Assembly (NCBI RefSeq): GCF_013694365.1
Contig: NZ_CP059275.1
Coordinates: 496,001 to 560,000, forward strand
Length of the DNA stretch: 64,000 nucleotides
Direction: 5' to 3'
Origin: Limosilactobacillus reuteri
GTDB lineage: Bacteria > Bacillota > Bacilli > Lactobacillales > Lactobacillaceae
Below the pieces are notes generated by a model, which saw only the letters and a list, made by a program, of their open reading frames with translations, searched no databases and had not been told where the DNA came from. Positions 18,158-27,983 of the stretch are shown here, one piece after another; positions within the stretch are counted from its first letter, which is position 1; each line of letters opens with the position of its first letter. The position numbers and the translations under genes were made by a program.

Positions 18158-19279
18158 ATGGAGTCATTATTTAATGATGCTTCTGGGATTATCTTAGTAG
18201 CTGCAATGGCACTGTGGGTGAAAAACGGTCAGTTCAACTATCAACAAACATTTTTTGACTTTTTGCGTTCAGCTGGTGGCGGGATAATTATTGGTATTTT
18301 GGCAGCCCTTGTAATGATCAGTTTTCGTCAATTTTTAGGGCGAATTAACCATGATGCTTATAATGCGCAAATATTATTATTTGTTAGTGCGCCATTCTTT
18401 ACTTACTTTATAGCTGAAGAATTAGAAGTATCTGGGATTATTGCCGTAGTTTGCGCTGGTTTAATGCAGAATAGCGAAAGTGTCCGAAGTCGTTTTATAA
18501 CACCCCGCCAATTTTATAATGGGCTAGTACTTTTAAAATTGATTCGGGAGCTCTTAAATAATACCGTCTTCGTTATTTTAGGAGTATTGGTTGTCAGAAT
18601 CATTCGTGATGACTTAATTATTGGGAATACAAATTCACAATGGATTGTGATTGGAATTTTACTCTATCTTACTAATCTCCTTGTTCGTTATTTCTATGGA
18701 CTATTATCAAAGATGGGTAATAAGGAAAGTATAATTTTTGCTCTGGGGGGGGTCCATGGAGCAGTAACACTAGCCTTAGTATATATGATTATTGACAATG
18801 TTAGCTCAGCACAATTTGACATGATTGTGTTAGCAGAAATGCTTGTTATTATTTTGAGTATGGTGATGCCCTCAATCGTATTTCGCTTTATTCTTGATCA
18901 TGATATGTCAAGTAAGGAGACGGGAAAACAGATTCAGCGTTTACGGCAAGAAATGGTTAAAGAAGGCTTGAGGGCCGTGGAAAAGATATACCTTCCAGAA
19001 AACATTCGAGAAAGTGTCGTTTATGATTCACGGGATCAAAAGAGTGCTAATTCATTCACAGACTTTTGGCACCAATGGGCTAAAGCAAGTCGCTATCCAG
19101 AGTTCAATGAGCAGGAAAAGGAACTGGAACAACGAGCATTATTATGGACATTCCTGGCTGAAAGACAATATCTTGATATGGTATCTCAAAAGGAAAATCG
19201 TCGCGACTATCTTTTTGAGTTTTACAATGAAATTCTATTAGCAGAATCGATTTTGCTTGACACTGAAAATGAATATTAA
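18158..19279 (+). pseudogene. CPA1 Na+/H+ antiporter, C-terminal part of a split gene
   Basis: 373 residues. It begins in the middle of the CPA1 membrane domain with ESLFNDASGIILVAAMALW, which carries the conserved Asn-Asp of the ion site. It continues through about eight helices, including GGVHGAVTLALVYMI, and ends in a cytoplasmic tail (about 250-373) rich in charged residues. With the preceding 139 residues it makes one antiporter of normal size (about 515-520 residues). The start ATG is internal to the original frame. Both halves are otherwise well preserved, so the break is recent, or the protein is made by readthrough or as two chains. Confidence 0.82.
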
Positions 19280-19352
19280 TGCCCGCTGGTCAAATTGGTT
19301 AAGACGTCGCCCTCTCAAGGCGGAGTTACGGGTTCGATCCCCGTGCGGGTGA
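19280..19352 (+). tRNA. tRNA-Glu (CTC anticodon)
   Basis: A 73-base cloverleaf. The anticodon stem TCGCC/GGCGG encloses loop CTCTCAA, giving anticodon CTC, which reads GAG (Glu). The T arm ACGGGTTCGATCCCCGT is canonical. The acceptor pairs CCCGC with GCGGG at its core; the first two pairs are T-G and G-T, which is weak for a tRNA end. D-stem GTC/GAC is present. A CTC tRNA-Glu would accompany the usual TTC isoacceptor elsewhere. Flanks are missing, and CCA is not encoded. Confidence 0.85.
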
Positions 19353-20219
19353 ATGCGAGTAATGAATTTAATGATAGTATTAGCAGTTATTGCGATTATT
19401 ATTTTAGCTGCTCAATATTTTTCTCAGTTACGGAAGAACCGCAACGGTAATAATTTCGTAAGTGGGGGCCGTGTCTTTTTTAACTGGACGCTGGTCGCTG
19501 TCTTGGTAATTTGTGTTGGGGGAATAATTTTTGGTAGCATTCATTCACATCGTCAAGAAGCAAAGCCAGCTCAAACTGATAAGACCGAGAATGTTGAATA
19601 TGCTGCTTCCGACAGTGATGATTTGGGTAAGGTTTCGATTCAGTTTGATCGGAAAGTTACTTTAAATGATAATGGAGAAGCAAAAGTTAAGTTTAAGGTT
19701 TCTCCACAAACTACTTTGACAATCCGGGGACATAAGAGCAAAGAGATAGTTAAGACATTTAAAGCAAGTAAGGGCGAATCATTGGTTAACCATACTTATA
19801 CATTTGATGTAGCTGGCACCTATGATATTATTGCTGAACGTGGTGATCAAAAGGTAACCAAGCAGTTAAAGGTTAAGGAAAATGATAATGCCCAAGAAAG
19901 TTCATCAAGTAGTAGTTCAGTAAGTTCTAGCTCTTCTTCAGTTGCTTCCTCAGTAAGTAGCACAGTTTCCTCGTCTTCAAGCTCGACTGCTTCCACTGCG
20001 CAAAGTAATAGTGAAAGTTCAAGCAGCACGACAGCAGCTTCATCGAATAACGGAGGAACTTCAAGAAGCTACAATACTTCTCGTCCACGATATAGTGGCA
20101 ATGGCGGTGGAAATAGGACCTCTGGTAGCAGTACACCGACTGCTCCTGCGCAAGAACCAAGTACTCCTGCCTATAGTCAAGAAAACAATGGCTATGTTAG
20201 CGATAGTCCGCAATATTAA
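19353..20219 (+). CDS. Ser-rich membrane-anchored protein
   Basis: 288 residues. Two membrane helices lie near 5-22 and 44-62. An external domain (about 82-175) looks like a beta sandwich (VSIQFDRKVTLNDNGEAKVKFKVSP ... TYDIIAERGDQKVTKQLKVKE). The C-terminal third (about 180-288) is a low-complexity Ser tract turning into Gly/Asn/Arg and Pro/Thr repeats. Such Ser-rich stalks are common in surface proteins and may be glycosylated. No sortase motif. The function is unknown; its neighbours (mucin-binding-type protein, lipoprotein) suggest an envelope role. Confidence 0.75.
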   Translation: MRVMNLMIVLAVIAIIILAAQYFSQLRKNRNGNNFVSGGRVFFNWTLVAVLVICVGGIIFGSIHSHRQEAKPAQTDKTENVEYAASDSDDLGKVSIQFDRKVTLNDNGEAKVKFKVSPQTTLTIRGHKSKEIVKTFKASKGESLVNHTYTFDVAGTYDIIAERGDQKVTKQLKVKENDNAQESSSSSSSVSSSSSSVASSVSSTVSSSSSSTASTAQSNSESSSSTTAASSNNGGTSRSYNTSRPRYSGNGGGNRTSGSSTPTAPAQEPSTPAYSQENNGYVSDSPQY

Positions 20220-23200
20220 GTGAAATTAGGGAATAAATCTGCTTCAAGTGTTGCTTCACTCAATAGAACTCCATTATTGGAAAAAATGCTTAAAGCAGCA
20301 CCGAATTTTGCGGCTCAACAACAAAAATTGAACGGCCAAGAACCAGTAATAAAAAATAATCCTGCATTAGGGGAATATAAACTAATTGATGATTTAGGCG
20401 GCCTAATTCATGGGACTTACTTACAGGCAACTAATAGTGAAAGCCAAGATAAAGATCGATCGCTTGTAAGTCGTAATTCAATGAGTGAAACGGCATCATT
20501 AGTTAACTATCGCGCAGCTACTGATTTTAGTGGATATGGTCATTTAAAGAATAATACAGAAACTACGAAATCAGTTGAAGTTGTCCATACGCTGCCTACA
20601 TTTGAAGGGAAACAAGGAACGGCACAAATTGTACTTGATGGGGCGCGGATTAATGAATTTGACGGTCTTGAATATAAGGATGAAAAGGGAAATGTAATTC
20701 CTAGATTTGATATTACCTATAGTTACCAAGGACACGAAGGAGAGTATTCAACGATTGATACTCTTAAGCAGCGTGATGATTTTAGCTGGGAAAAAGTAAC
20801 AGCGGTTATGGTATTTGGTTCTTTATTGCCAAACAGTTCTTACCGTGTTGAATTTCCTTTTAAGATTACAAATCTAGAGAATATTAATACTCAAGAGCAA
20901 TTTAATTTAAATGAATATGCCTTTTATGATTTAACAGTTAATAAGCATACAACGTCACAATTAAACTTCCGCTTAAGCACGCCTGTTTTTGCCCATGATG
21001 CCTATCAAAATATCCCATTCATGGCACTCAGCCGAACTGAAGATGGTGATGAGGTATTTCCAGAAGATGTTCAAGCAATGATGCCAACTTTGGGTGAAGT
21101 ACCATATGCGATCAGTAACTTTAACGATGAAATTTCATTTGAGACTGATGGAGATAATGTAATGTGGCAAGGCGGTCAATACTTCTTTAAGCTGGCCGCT
21201 ATTCAAGGTGCGATTCAAGAAAAGGGATTTTCAGTCAATGTTGATAAGACAGGAAGAAAGTTAATGGAGGCCTCTGCCTTTATGGTTCAACCTACTTATC
21301 TTGATTTTGAAAGTTTTGACTTCATTCCTTATGTTGTCATTCACCAACTTTTTATTACTAAATCATTTACGCTTAAGGCAGAGGCAAAAGATGATTGGAA
21401 TTCATTTGGCGGGATTGAAAAAGTTTGTGGTCTCTCCGCAACTAATGAGGAACTTCCGGTTAGTCCTGAGCAAACATTTATTGTGGATGATTCTGAATTA
21501 GTCGATGCAACTCCTAGTGATTATAATGTCATTATTGGTTATTTCCTTAACGGGAGTGAGGACAATGATATGTTAATCACTTCACTGGCAAAGGTAAGGA
21601 TGGTTGAAAATAAACAGACAATTAATGTTTACTATGTTGACTTGGTTAATATCCCTGATAAAACCAAAGATGATTTACAACCAAGTGGCGGAAAGATTCT
21701 CGAAAATCAAACCCAAACTTTTACCGGCCAAGGTGATGAAGATTATCATAATGAACTCTGGGGTGAAGAAAACGGCTTTGAGATTTATGAATATGACCAA
21801 GGTGCTAAATTAAGGACCTATGTCGGTAGACAACCAGCTAAAGATTATTATGTTTATCTTATTCATAAAATTGAAAAAATCAATGAAGATCATCAAGTAA
21901 CACGAACAATTACTTTTAATATGCCAGATGGATCCAAGCAGATCATTAAGCAAACTGGAAAAATTCAGCGTTTTGGAATTACTGATAAAACGACTAATGA
22001 AAAAACATGGAGTGATTGGAGTAAAGCTACTCTCCCCGCAGTTACCGCACCCCATGTTCCTGGATATACGGGTAAAAACGTTGATGCTGAACCAATTTCA
22101 TTAATGTCAAAAGATAGCAATATTAATATTATCTACCATCCAAAGCAAGTTAGTGTCAAGATTAAATATGTTGATGAAGCTGGGAATGTAATTGATGAGC
22201 AAATAGTTTCTGGACTTGCTGACGACTTGATCAGTCATAAGCCAACAGTTGAAACTGACCGTCTTGCTGATGAAGGTTACGTGATTGTTAATAATGAATT
22301 GCCACAAAATGCTCGCTTAATAGCCGAAGACAGTGATCAAGAAAAAGAATATAAGGTTATTATTAGTAAACAAGATTTACAGACACAACAAATTACCGTC
22401 TTTTATGTTGATGTCCCTGATAATCGATTACCAATTGTCAAGCCTTCTTCTGGGCGGATTATTGATAATCGGACCCAAAGATTAAATGTTACAGAAGGAC
22501 AAACATATAGTAATGAACTACGGAATTTTGAAGATGACGGGTATGAATTGTTTAAGGCTGACAAAGGGGCATTAAAGGGTAAGTGCTTTGCTGGTAGTCT
22601 GGAACAACAATATTATGTTTACCTCACTCACCAAACTACTCCCCTAAAAAAGGAACATCACGTAACGCGAACGATTCAGATTACAATGCCTGATAAAACA
22701 CAACAAGTTGTAACTCAGGAAGCAATTGCTACTCGTTTTGGCGTTCATGATGAAGTGCTTGGTAGTGACATTTGGCAAGAGTGGAGCAAAGGAGTGATCC
22801 CTGAATATATTCCAGCACCAATCGCGGGGTATGATGCATCTGCTATTCCAGCTGAACAGGTTGATGACAATGCGAGCGATCGAAATAAAAAGATCAGTTA
22901 CACTCCACAACCAGCTAAAATTTTGGTTAAATTTATTGACCAAACTGGTGCAGAATTAACATCCGAGGAACTTACTGGGGTAACCGGTGAAGAATTTAAC
23001 TACGATCCAACTCCGCAAATTAAGTTATTTGAAGATGAAGGATATGTGCTTGATGAAAATAGTTTCCCTGCTGATCATCATTTTACGGCCGGGGAACAGA
23101 CCTATACTATTACCTTAAAGAAATTAGTAGCAGTAACCCCTCATGGTAATAGTGAGGCAGAATCAACAATCGAACAAATTAAGTCGAACGATGATGATAA

Positions 23201-23252
23201 AACTGGAAATAAAAAGGAAATCTTTGCTGCATTTAAAGGCTATTTTAAATAA
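20220..23252 (+). CDS. Mucus-binding (Mub/MucBP)-type protein lacking signal peptide and LPxTG
   Basis: 1010 residues, GTG start. The first about 480 residues include a beta-rich region (AQIVLDGARINEFDGLEYKDEKGN and following). The rest is two tandem units of about 255 residues, roughly 485-735 and 740-990. Each unit has a YYVD/FYVD strand opening, a DYYVYLIHK/QYYVYLTHQ segment, a Mub core (HQVTRTITFNMPDGS near 557 and HHVTRTIQITMPDKT near 812) and a MucBP domain (near 645 and 900). Mub domains bind mucin and host glycans. There is no N-terminal signal, YSIRK motif or C-terminal LPxTG. It is either a truncated surface protein or exported in an unusual way. Confidence 0.82.
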   Translation: MKLGNKSASSVASLNRTPLLEKMLKAAPNFAAQQQKLNGQEPVIKNNPALGEYKLIDDLGGLIHGTYLQATNSESQDKDRSLVSRNSMSETASLVNYRAATDFSGYGHLKNNTETTKSVEVVHTLPTFEGKQGTAQIVLDGARINEFDGLEYKDEKGNVIPRFDITYSYQGHEGEYSTIDTLKQRDDFSWEKVTAVMVFGSLLPNSSYRVEFPFKITNLENINTQEQFNLNEYAFYDLTVNKHTTSQLNFRLSTPVFAHDAYQNIPFMALSRTEDGDEVFPEDVQAMMPTLGEVPYAISNFNDEISFETDGDNVMWQGGQYFFKLAAIQGAIQEKGFSVNVDKTGRKLMEASAFMVQPTYLDFESFDFIPYVVIHQLFITKSFTLKAEAKDDWNSFGGIEKVCGLSATNEELPVSPEQTFIVDDSELVDATPSDYNVIIGYFLNGSEDNDMLITSLAKVRMVENKQTINVYYVDLVNIPDKTKDDLQPSGGKILENQTQTFTGQGDEDYHNELWGEENGFEIYEYDQGAKLRTYVGRQPAKDYYVYLIHKIEKINEDHQVTRTITFNMPDGSKQIIKQTGKIQRFGITDKTTNEKTWSDWSKATLPAVTAPHVPGYTGKNVDAEPISLMSKDSNINIIYHPKQVSVKIKYVDEAGNVIDEQIVSGLADDLISHKPTVETDRLADEGYVIVNNELPQNARLIAEDSDQEKEYKVIISKQDLQTQQITVFYVDVPDNRLPIVKPSSGRIIDNRTQRLNVTEGQTYSNELRNFEDDGYELFKADKGALKGKCFAGSLEQQYYVYLTHQTTPLKKEHHVTRTIQITMPDKTQQVVTQEAIATRFGVHDEVLGSDIWQEWSKGVIPEYIPAPIAGYDASAIPAEQVDDNASDRNKKISYTPQPAKILVKFIDQTGAELTSEELTGVTGEEFNYDPTPQIKLFEDEGYVLDENSFPADHHFTAGEQTYTITLKKLVAVTPHGNSEAESTIEQIKSNDDDKTGNKKEIFAAFKGYFK

Positions 23253-23846
23253 ATGATGAAGATGACAAATAAAGTTTTAGCAAGTTCATTAGTAATTTTA
23301 GCAGCCCTTGGACTAGCTGGGTGTACCAATAGCGCAGCAGCTCCAACAAAGACATCTACTTCTGCGACAAAAGTAAGTCAACAAACAAGTAAAAAGGCGG
23401 CCTCCTCCACTAGTAGCGAAAAGGCAAAGGAGCAAACCTCTGCACCTACTAGTGTACAGTCCACTTCTTCAACAAATACAAGCTCAACAAGCGCAAACTC
23501 AAAGGTAGCTAACAGTTCAGAAAAATCAACTAATCAAACGGTAAAAGCTCCTAGTTCATCCATAACTAGTAGTTCTAGCAGCCAATCAGCAACTACCAAT
23601 TCCACTTCCTCAGCACAAAACGATCAACAAGTCCTAACGAGTTTTGTCAAGACAAGTGGTGTTCAACAAGATGGCAATCATTATTACATGACTAAGAATA
23701 ATCAAAATAATAATTATCAAATTGAAGTTCGCAATAACCAAGGCGGCGATCCAAATGTAGCTCACCTTACTGGTACCTATCAATATGACCCCGCTACAAA
23801 TCAAATCCATGAAATGAACCCAATCACCGGCAATTATGATAATTAA
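23253..23846 (+). CDS. Ser/Thr-rich lipoprotein
   Basis: 197 residues. A lipoprotein signal peptide ends in lipobox LAGC with modified C24. A long low-complexity Ser/Thr/Lys/Ala linker (about 26-125) tethers a small C-terminal domain (about 130-197). That domain contains SFVKTSGVQQDGNHYYMTKN and LTGTYQYDPATNQIHEMNP and looks like a compact beta fold. The linker length suggests the domain is pushed out through the wall. Function is not recognised. Confidence 0.82.
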   Translation: MMKMTNKVLASSLVILAALGLAGCTNSAAAPTKTSTSATKVSQQTSKKAASSTSSEKAKEQTSAPTSVQSTSSTNTSSTSANSKVANSSEKSTNQTVKAPSSSITSSSSSQSATTNSTSSAQNDQQVLTSFVKTSGVQQDGNHYYMTKNNQNNNYQIEVRNNQGGDPNVAHLTGTYQYDPATNQIHEMNPITGNYDN

Positions 23847-24866
23847 ATGAATAAATACGATTTAACAATTACTAAATTACACCAAATGGTTAAAGAGGGA
23901 GTTGTTCCAGGAGTTAGCTATTTGATTTTTGATCATCAACATACGATTAAGGAAGTAACAGGGATGGCCCAAATTTATCCCGAGACTGAAATATTAAAAC
24001 CAGGCATGCTCTATGATATTGCTTCACTAACGAAAGTGATAGGAACAGTTCCGGTTATTGCCCAGCTTATTCAGAAAGGAACATTGTCTTTAGATGATCC
24101 GGTAAAGAAGTTCTTACCAGAATTTAATGATGACCGACCAACTATTCGCAATCTTCTTACCCATACTTCTGGGATTACTGGTTATATTCCCCATCGTAAT
24201 GAGTTGACTGCCTCCGAACTAAAGAATGCTTTTTTGACGAAAATGCATGTGGAGGATAGCTTGAACCGCCAAATCAAATATGCGGATGTAAACTATTTGT
24301 ATTTAGGATGGATTATTGAACGAATTTATAATCAACCAGTTCAAAAGGTTATTACAGAACAGGTCCTTAAACCATTAAATATGCCAACTGCGACATTTAG
24401 GCCTCAACCAGCTAACTGTGTACCAACAGAAGTACAAGAAAAACGGGGCTTAATTAGAGGAGAAACTCACGATCCTAAAGGGTATATTTTGGGAGAAAGT
24501 TGTGGATGTGCTGGCCTCTTTGCATCGTTGAAAGATTTAGAGGTCTTTAGTCACGCACTTATTGAAAATAATTTAAAAGGTCTTCTTACTTCTGAAACAA
24601 CTGATCTTCTTTTTACAGATCAAACACGAATTCCTGGTCCACATAGTCGCTCTCTTGGATGGAAACTGTTTCACGCTAAAGACCACCACCTTTTGATTAG
24701 TCACACTGGATTTACGGGAACTTGGATGGTATTAGATCGTCAAACTGACCAAGGCTTTATTGTATTGACAAATCGCGTCCATCCCAGTGCTAAAAATCAA
24801 GAATATTTAGATGCTCGTGACCAACTTTTTGCAATTTATTTAAAAGAAAAAGAAAAAACTTTGTGA
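23847..24866 (+). CDS. Class C beta-lactamase-like serine hydrolase
   Basis: 339 residues. The SxxK motif is at 60-63 (IASLTKV) with nucleophile S60. The second motif is Y145-A-D within KYADVNYLYLG, an accepted variant of YxN. The KTG-equivalent is HTGFTG near the C-terminus. It belongs to the penicillin-binding-protein/esterase group (PbpX, EstB). No signal peptide or membrane helix is present, so it is probably cytoplasmic. It may be an esterase or D-amino-peptidase; true beta-lactamase activity is unlikely. The end abuts arcA. Confidence 0.87.
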   Translation: MNKYDLTITKLHQMVKEGVVPGVSYLIFDHQHTIKEVTGMAQIYPETEILKPGMLYDIASLTKVIGTVPVIAQLIQKGTLSLDDPVKKFLPEFNDDRPTIRNLLTHTSGITGYIPHRNELTASELKNAFLTKMHVEDSLNRQIKYADVNYLYLGWIIERIYNQPVQKVITEQVLKPLNMPTATFRPQPANCVPTEVQEKRGLIRGETHDPKGYILGESCGCAGLFASLKDLEVFSHALIENNLKGLLTSETTDLLFTDQTRIPGPHSRSLGWKLFHAKDHHLLISHTGFTGTWMVLDRQTDQGFIVLTNRVHPSAKNQEYLDARDQLFAIYLKEKEKTL

Positions 24867-26099
24867 ATGCAAAGTCCAATTCACGTTACATCAGAAATTG
24901 GAAAGCTTAAGACAGTTATGTTGCATCGACCAGGTAAGGAAATCGAAAATGTTTATCCTGAAATTCTTCACCGGATGCTCGTAGATGACATTCCATACTT
25001 ACCGATCGCTCAAGAAGAACATGACCTTTTCGCCCAAACGTTACGCGATAATGGCGCTGAGGTATTGTATCTTGAAGATTTATTAACAGACGCACTAGCA
25101 GATGATAATATCAAAGAAGAATTCCTTGAAAAGATCATTGCTGAATCCGGTTATGCTGCTGGAGCAATCCATGACGGCTTAAAGGAATTCTTACTTAGTT
25201 TCAGTACTAAGGACATGGTTAACAAGATTATTGCTGGTGTACGTAAAGATGAGATTAAAACTAAGTATGCTTCTCTTACAGAATTAGCAGAAGATAGGGA
25301 TTACCCATTCTATATGGATCCAATGCCAAATGCATACTTTACTCGTGACCAACAGGCATGTATCGGGGATGGAATTACCATTAATCACATGACCTTTAAG
25401 GCACGCCAACGTGAATCTCTCTTTACTGAGTACATCATTAAGCACAATAAGCGTTTTGCTGACAAAGGTGTTGAAGTATGGCGAAACCGTTATCCTGAAG
25501 GCCGGATTGAAGGTGGAGATGAATTAGTTCTCAGCGATCATGTATTAGCAATTGGTATTTCTCAACGAACATCTGCAAAGGCTATTACAGAATTAGCTGA
25601 AAGTCTCTTCGAAAAGTCTGATTATGATACAGTAATTGCTATCCATATTCCTCACAATCACGCAATGATGCACCTTGATACTGTGTTTACAATGATTAAC
25701 TATGATCAATTTACAGTTCATCCAGCAATCTTACATGATGGCGGACATGTTGATGCATACATTATGCAGCCAGGTAATAATGGTGAAATTTCAATTACTC
25801 ATGAAACAAATCTTAAAGAAATTTTGAAGAAGGCACTTGATAAGCCGGAAATTGATTTGATTCCTACTGGTGGCGGTGACCCAATTATTGCCCCACGTGA
25901 ACAGTGGAATGACGGTTCTAACACACTAGCAATTGCCCCTGGTGTAGTTGTAACTTATGATCGGAACTATGTCTCAAACGATTTGCTGCGTAAGCATGGT
26001 ATTCTCGTTCACGAGGTTCGTTCAAGCGAATTATCACGGGGTCGTGGTGGTCCACGGTGCATGTCATGTCCAATTGTTCGTGAAGATCTCAAGAAATAA
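24867..26099 (+). CDS. arcA: Arginine deiminase
   Basis: 410 residues. Conserved blocks are [15 protein letters not shown], the His/Glu segment [30 protein letters not shown] and the catalytic cysteine C398 in GGPRCMSCP. It converts arginine to citrulline and ammonia, the first step of the ADI pathway, which gives ATP and acid resistance. argR and an arginine/ornithine-type antiporter follow. arcB and arcC lie about 12 kb earlier, so the pathway is split into two loci here. Confidence 0.97.
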   Translation: MQSPIHVTSEIGKLKTVMLHRPGKEIENVYPEILHRMLVDDIPYLPIAQEEHDLFAQTLRDNGAEVLYLEDLLTDALADDNIKEEFLEKIIAESGYAAGAIHDGLKEFLLSFSTKDMVNKIIAGVRKDEIKTKYASLTELAEDRDYPFYMDPMPNAYFTRDQQACIGDGITINHMTFKARQRESLFTEYIIKHNKRFADKGVEVWRNRYPEGRIEGGDELVLSDHVLAIGISQRTSAKAITELAESLFEKSDYDTVIAIHIPHNHAMMHLDTVFTMINYDQFTVHPAILHDGGHVDAYIMQPGNNGEISITHETNLKEILKKALDKPEIDLIPTGGGDPIIAPREQWNDGSNTLAIAPGVVVTYDRNYVSNDLLRKHGILVHEVRSSELSRGRGGPRCMSCPIVREDLKK

Positions 26100-26561
26100 A
26101 TGGATCGAAAGGCAAGAAGAAAATATATTGAACAAGTGGTTAATGATCGTAAAATTGAGACACAAGAAGAATTGCTTAAGCTGTTAACTGAGGCGGGTTT
26201 CGAAACAACACAAGCAACAATTTCAAGAGATATTCATGCGTTGAATATTGTTAAAGCAAATGATGGCGATGGTCATACCCATTATGTTCAACTTCATGTG
26301 ACACCCGAACATAATTTTGAGCGCTTATATCAAGGGATTCATGATAATGTGCGGACAATTGAAACTGTTCAATTTATGAACGTAATCAAAACCGCACTAA
26401 ATTCTAGCTATGCGACGATTTTGGCTGGAATGTTTGATGAACTTGATATTCCGGAAGTTGTGGGCACACTTGCTGGAAACGACACCTTGATTATCATCAG
26501 TAAAGATAATGATGATGCTAAAATGGTCTATGACTTAATCATTCAACATATGCATTCATAA
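26100..26561 (+). CDS. argR: Arginine repressor/activator ArgR
   Basis: 153 residues. The N-terminal winged helix (about 1-70) contains IETQEELLKLLTEAGFETTQATISRD. The C-terminal hexamerisation and arginine-binding domain (about 80-153) has LAGNDTLIIISKD. ArgR proteins sense arginine. Beside arcA it probably induces the ADI genes, though such paralogues can also repress biosynthesis. Operators (ARG boxes) would be in intergenic DNA and are not in the window. Confidence 0.94.
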   Translation: MDRKARRKYIEQVVNDRKIETQEELLKLLTEAGFETTQATISRDIHALNIVKANDGDGHTHYVQLHVTPEHNFERLYQGIHDNVRTIETVQFMNVIKTALNSSYATILAGMFDELDIPEVVGTLAGNDTLIIISKDNDDAKMVYDLIIQHMHS

Positions 26562-27983
26562 ATGGATGAACAAAAGAAAGGTATTGGTAGAGGCGAATTA
26601 ATCGCCTTAATTGTAAGTTCATGTATCGGTACCGGAATATTTGGTATCACTAGTGATGTAGCGGCAGCGGCAGCGCCAGGACCTGCATTATTGGCCTGGA
26701 TCTTTGTTGGAATTGGCTTTTTAATGCTGGTTCTCTCGCTAAATAATTTATCCGAAAAGCGACCAGATCTTACTTCAGGGATTTTCTCATACGCTGGTGC
26801 CGGCTTTGGACCATTAGGTGAATTTATTTCTGGATGGTCTTACTGGTTATCCGCATGGCTGGGAAACATTGCTTTTGCCACCATGTTGATGAGCTCGATT
26901 GGAACGTTCTTTCCAACATTTAAAGGTGGTCAAAACTTACCATCAATTATTATTGCCATCATCTTCTGTTGGCTATTGACAATCTTAGTTAACAATGGTG
27001 TTGAAAGTGCATCCTTTGTTAATATGATTGGGACAATCTGCAAGGTTTTACCATTGGTTATCTTTATTATAATGATGGTTGTTTGCTTCAAAGCCGGGAT
27101 GTTTACAGCAGATTTCTGGGGACGGGTTGCTAATAATGCTTCTCGCGGTACCACAACTGGTTCTGTTTGGGAACAAATGAAAGGTACCCTAATGACATTA
27201 ATTTGGGTATTTATCGGTGTTGAAGGTGCCTCTGTTATGGCAAGTCGTGCTAAGTCACTTACAGCCGCTCGTGAAGCTTCTCTTATTAGTTTTGGCCTTT
27301 TAGTAGTTATTTATGTATTGATTTCGATTTTGCCTTATGGTGCATTAACTCGGGCAGAATTAGCTGGAATGGGTCAACCAGCTATTGGTCATGTTCTTCA
27401 AGCAACTGTTGGTAGTTGGGGCTCGATTTTAATCAATGTTGGTTTAATCATCTCAACAATTGTTTCCTGGCTTTCTTGGACAATGCTTCCAGCCGAAACA
27501 ACGATGTTAGTTGCCGATGATAAAGCAATGCCAAAGCTTTGGGGAAAGGTTAATGCTAAAAAGGCACCAACTGCTTCCTTGATGATTACAGCGGTATTGC
27601 AAACAATCTTCTTGTTCTCGTTGCTTTTCACTGATAAAGCCTATGAATTCGCATATTCCTTATGTAGTGCAGCAATTTTATTCTCATACTTATTTGTTGG
27701 ACTTTACCAAATGAAATACAGTTCTGCACACCAAGAATGGGGACAATTTACAATTGGTTTGCTCTCGGCTGCATTTATGTTCGCATGTATGTTCCTTGCT
27801 GGATGGCAAGAAGTATTATTAGTTTCAATTAGTTTTATTCCTGGATTCTACATTTACTACTTAGCATGTAAAGAAAATGATCGTAAAGTTACAACTGCTG
27901 AAAAGTGGACAATGGCGCTGATTTTAATCCTAAGTATCATTGCAATTTGGCTTGTTGCTAATGGAACTATTGCCATTAGCTAG
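26562..27983 (+). CDS. arcD: APC-family arginine/ornithine antiporter
   Basis: 473 residues, about 12 membrane helices. The first helix contains SSCIGTGIFGITSDVAAAAAPGPAL, the glycine-rich substrate loop of APC carriers. IWVFIGVEGASVMASRAKS is the helix-6 signature of basic amino acid/polyamine antiporters. Adjacent to arcA and argR, it most likely swaps external arginine for internal ornithine without energy cost. A second, related carrier follows. Assignment to ArcD rests on family and context. Confidence 0.88.
   Translation: MDEQKKGIGRGELIALIVSSCIGTGIFGITSDVAAAAAPGPALLAWIFVGIGFLMLVLSLNNLSEKRPDLTSGIFSYAGAGFGPLGEFISGWSYWLSAWLGNIAFATMLMSSIGTFFPTFKGGQNLPSIIIAIIFCWLLTILVNNGVESASFVNMIGTICKVLPLVIFIIMMVVCFKAGMFTADFWGRVANNASRGTTTGSVWEQMKGTLMTLIWVFIGVEGASVMASRAKSLTAAREASLISFGLLVVIYVLISILPYGALTRAELAGMGQPAIGHVLQATVGSWGSILINVGLIISTIVSWLSWTMLPAETTMLVADDKAMPKLWGKVNAKKAPTASLMITAVLQTIFLFSLLFTDKAYEFAYSLCSAAILFSYLFVGLYQMKYSSAHQEWGQFTIGLLSAAFMFACMFLAGWQEVLLVSISFIPGFYIYYLACKENDRKVTTAEKWTMALILILSIIAIWLVANGTIAIS

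Noticed and set aside
18158..19279. C-terminal antiporter part as an independent functional gene
   Set aside because: It begins in the middle of the conserved membrane core and misses the first four or so helices.
19847..20160. Minus-strand ORFs opposite the Ser-rich tract
   Set aside because: Low-complexity shadow of Ser codons; no start context or family features.
19861..20219. CRISPR or tandem DNA repeat in the Ser-rich region
   Set aside because: Repeats are short, irregular codon-level Ser tracts within a reading frame; no spacer-repeat regularity. No CRISPR array was seen anywhere.
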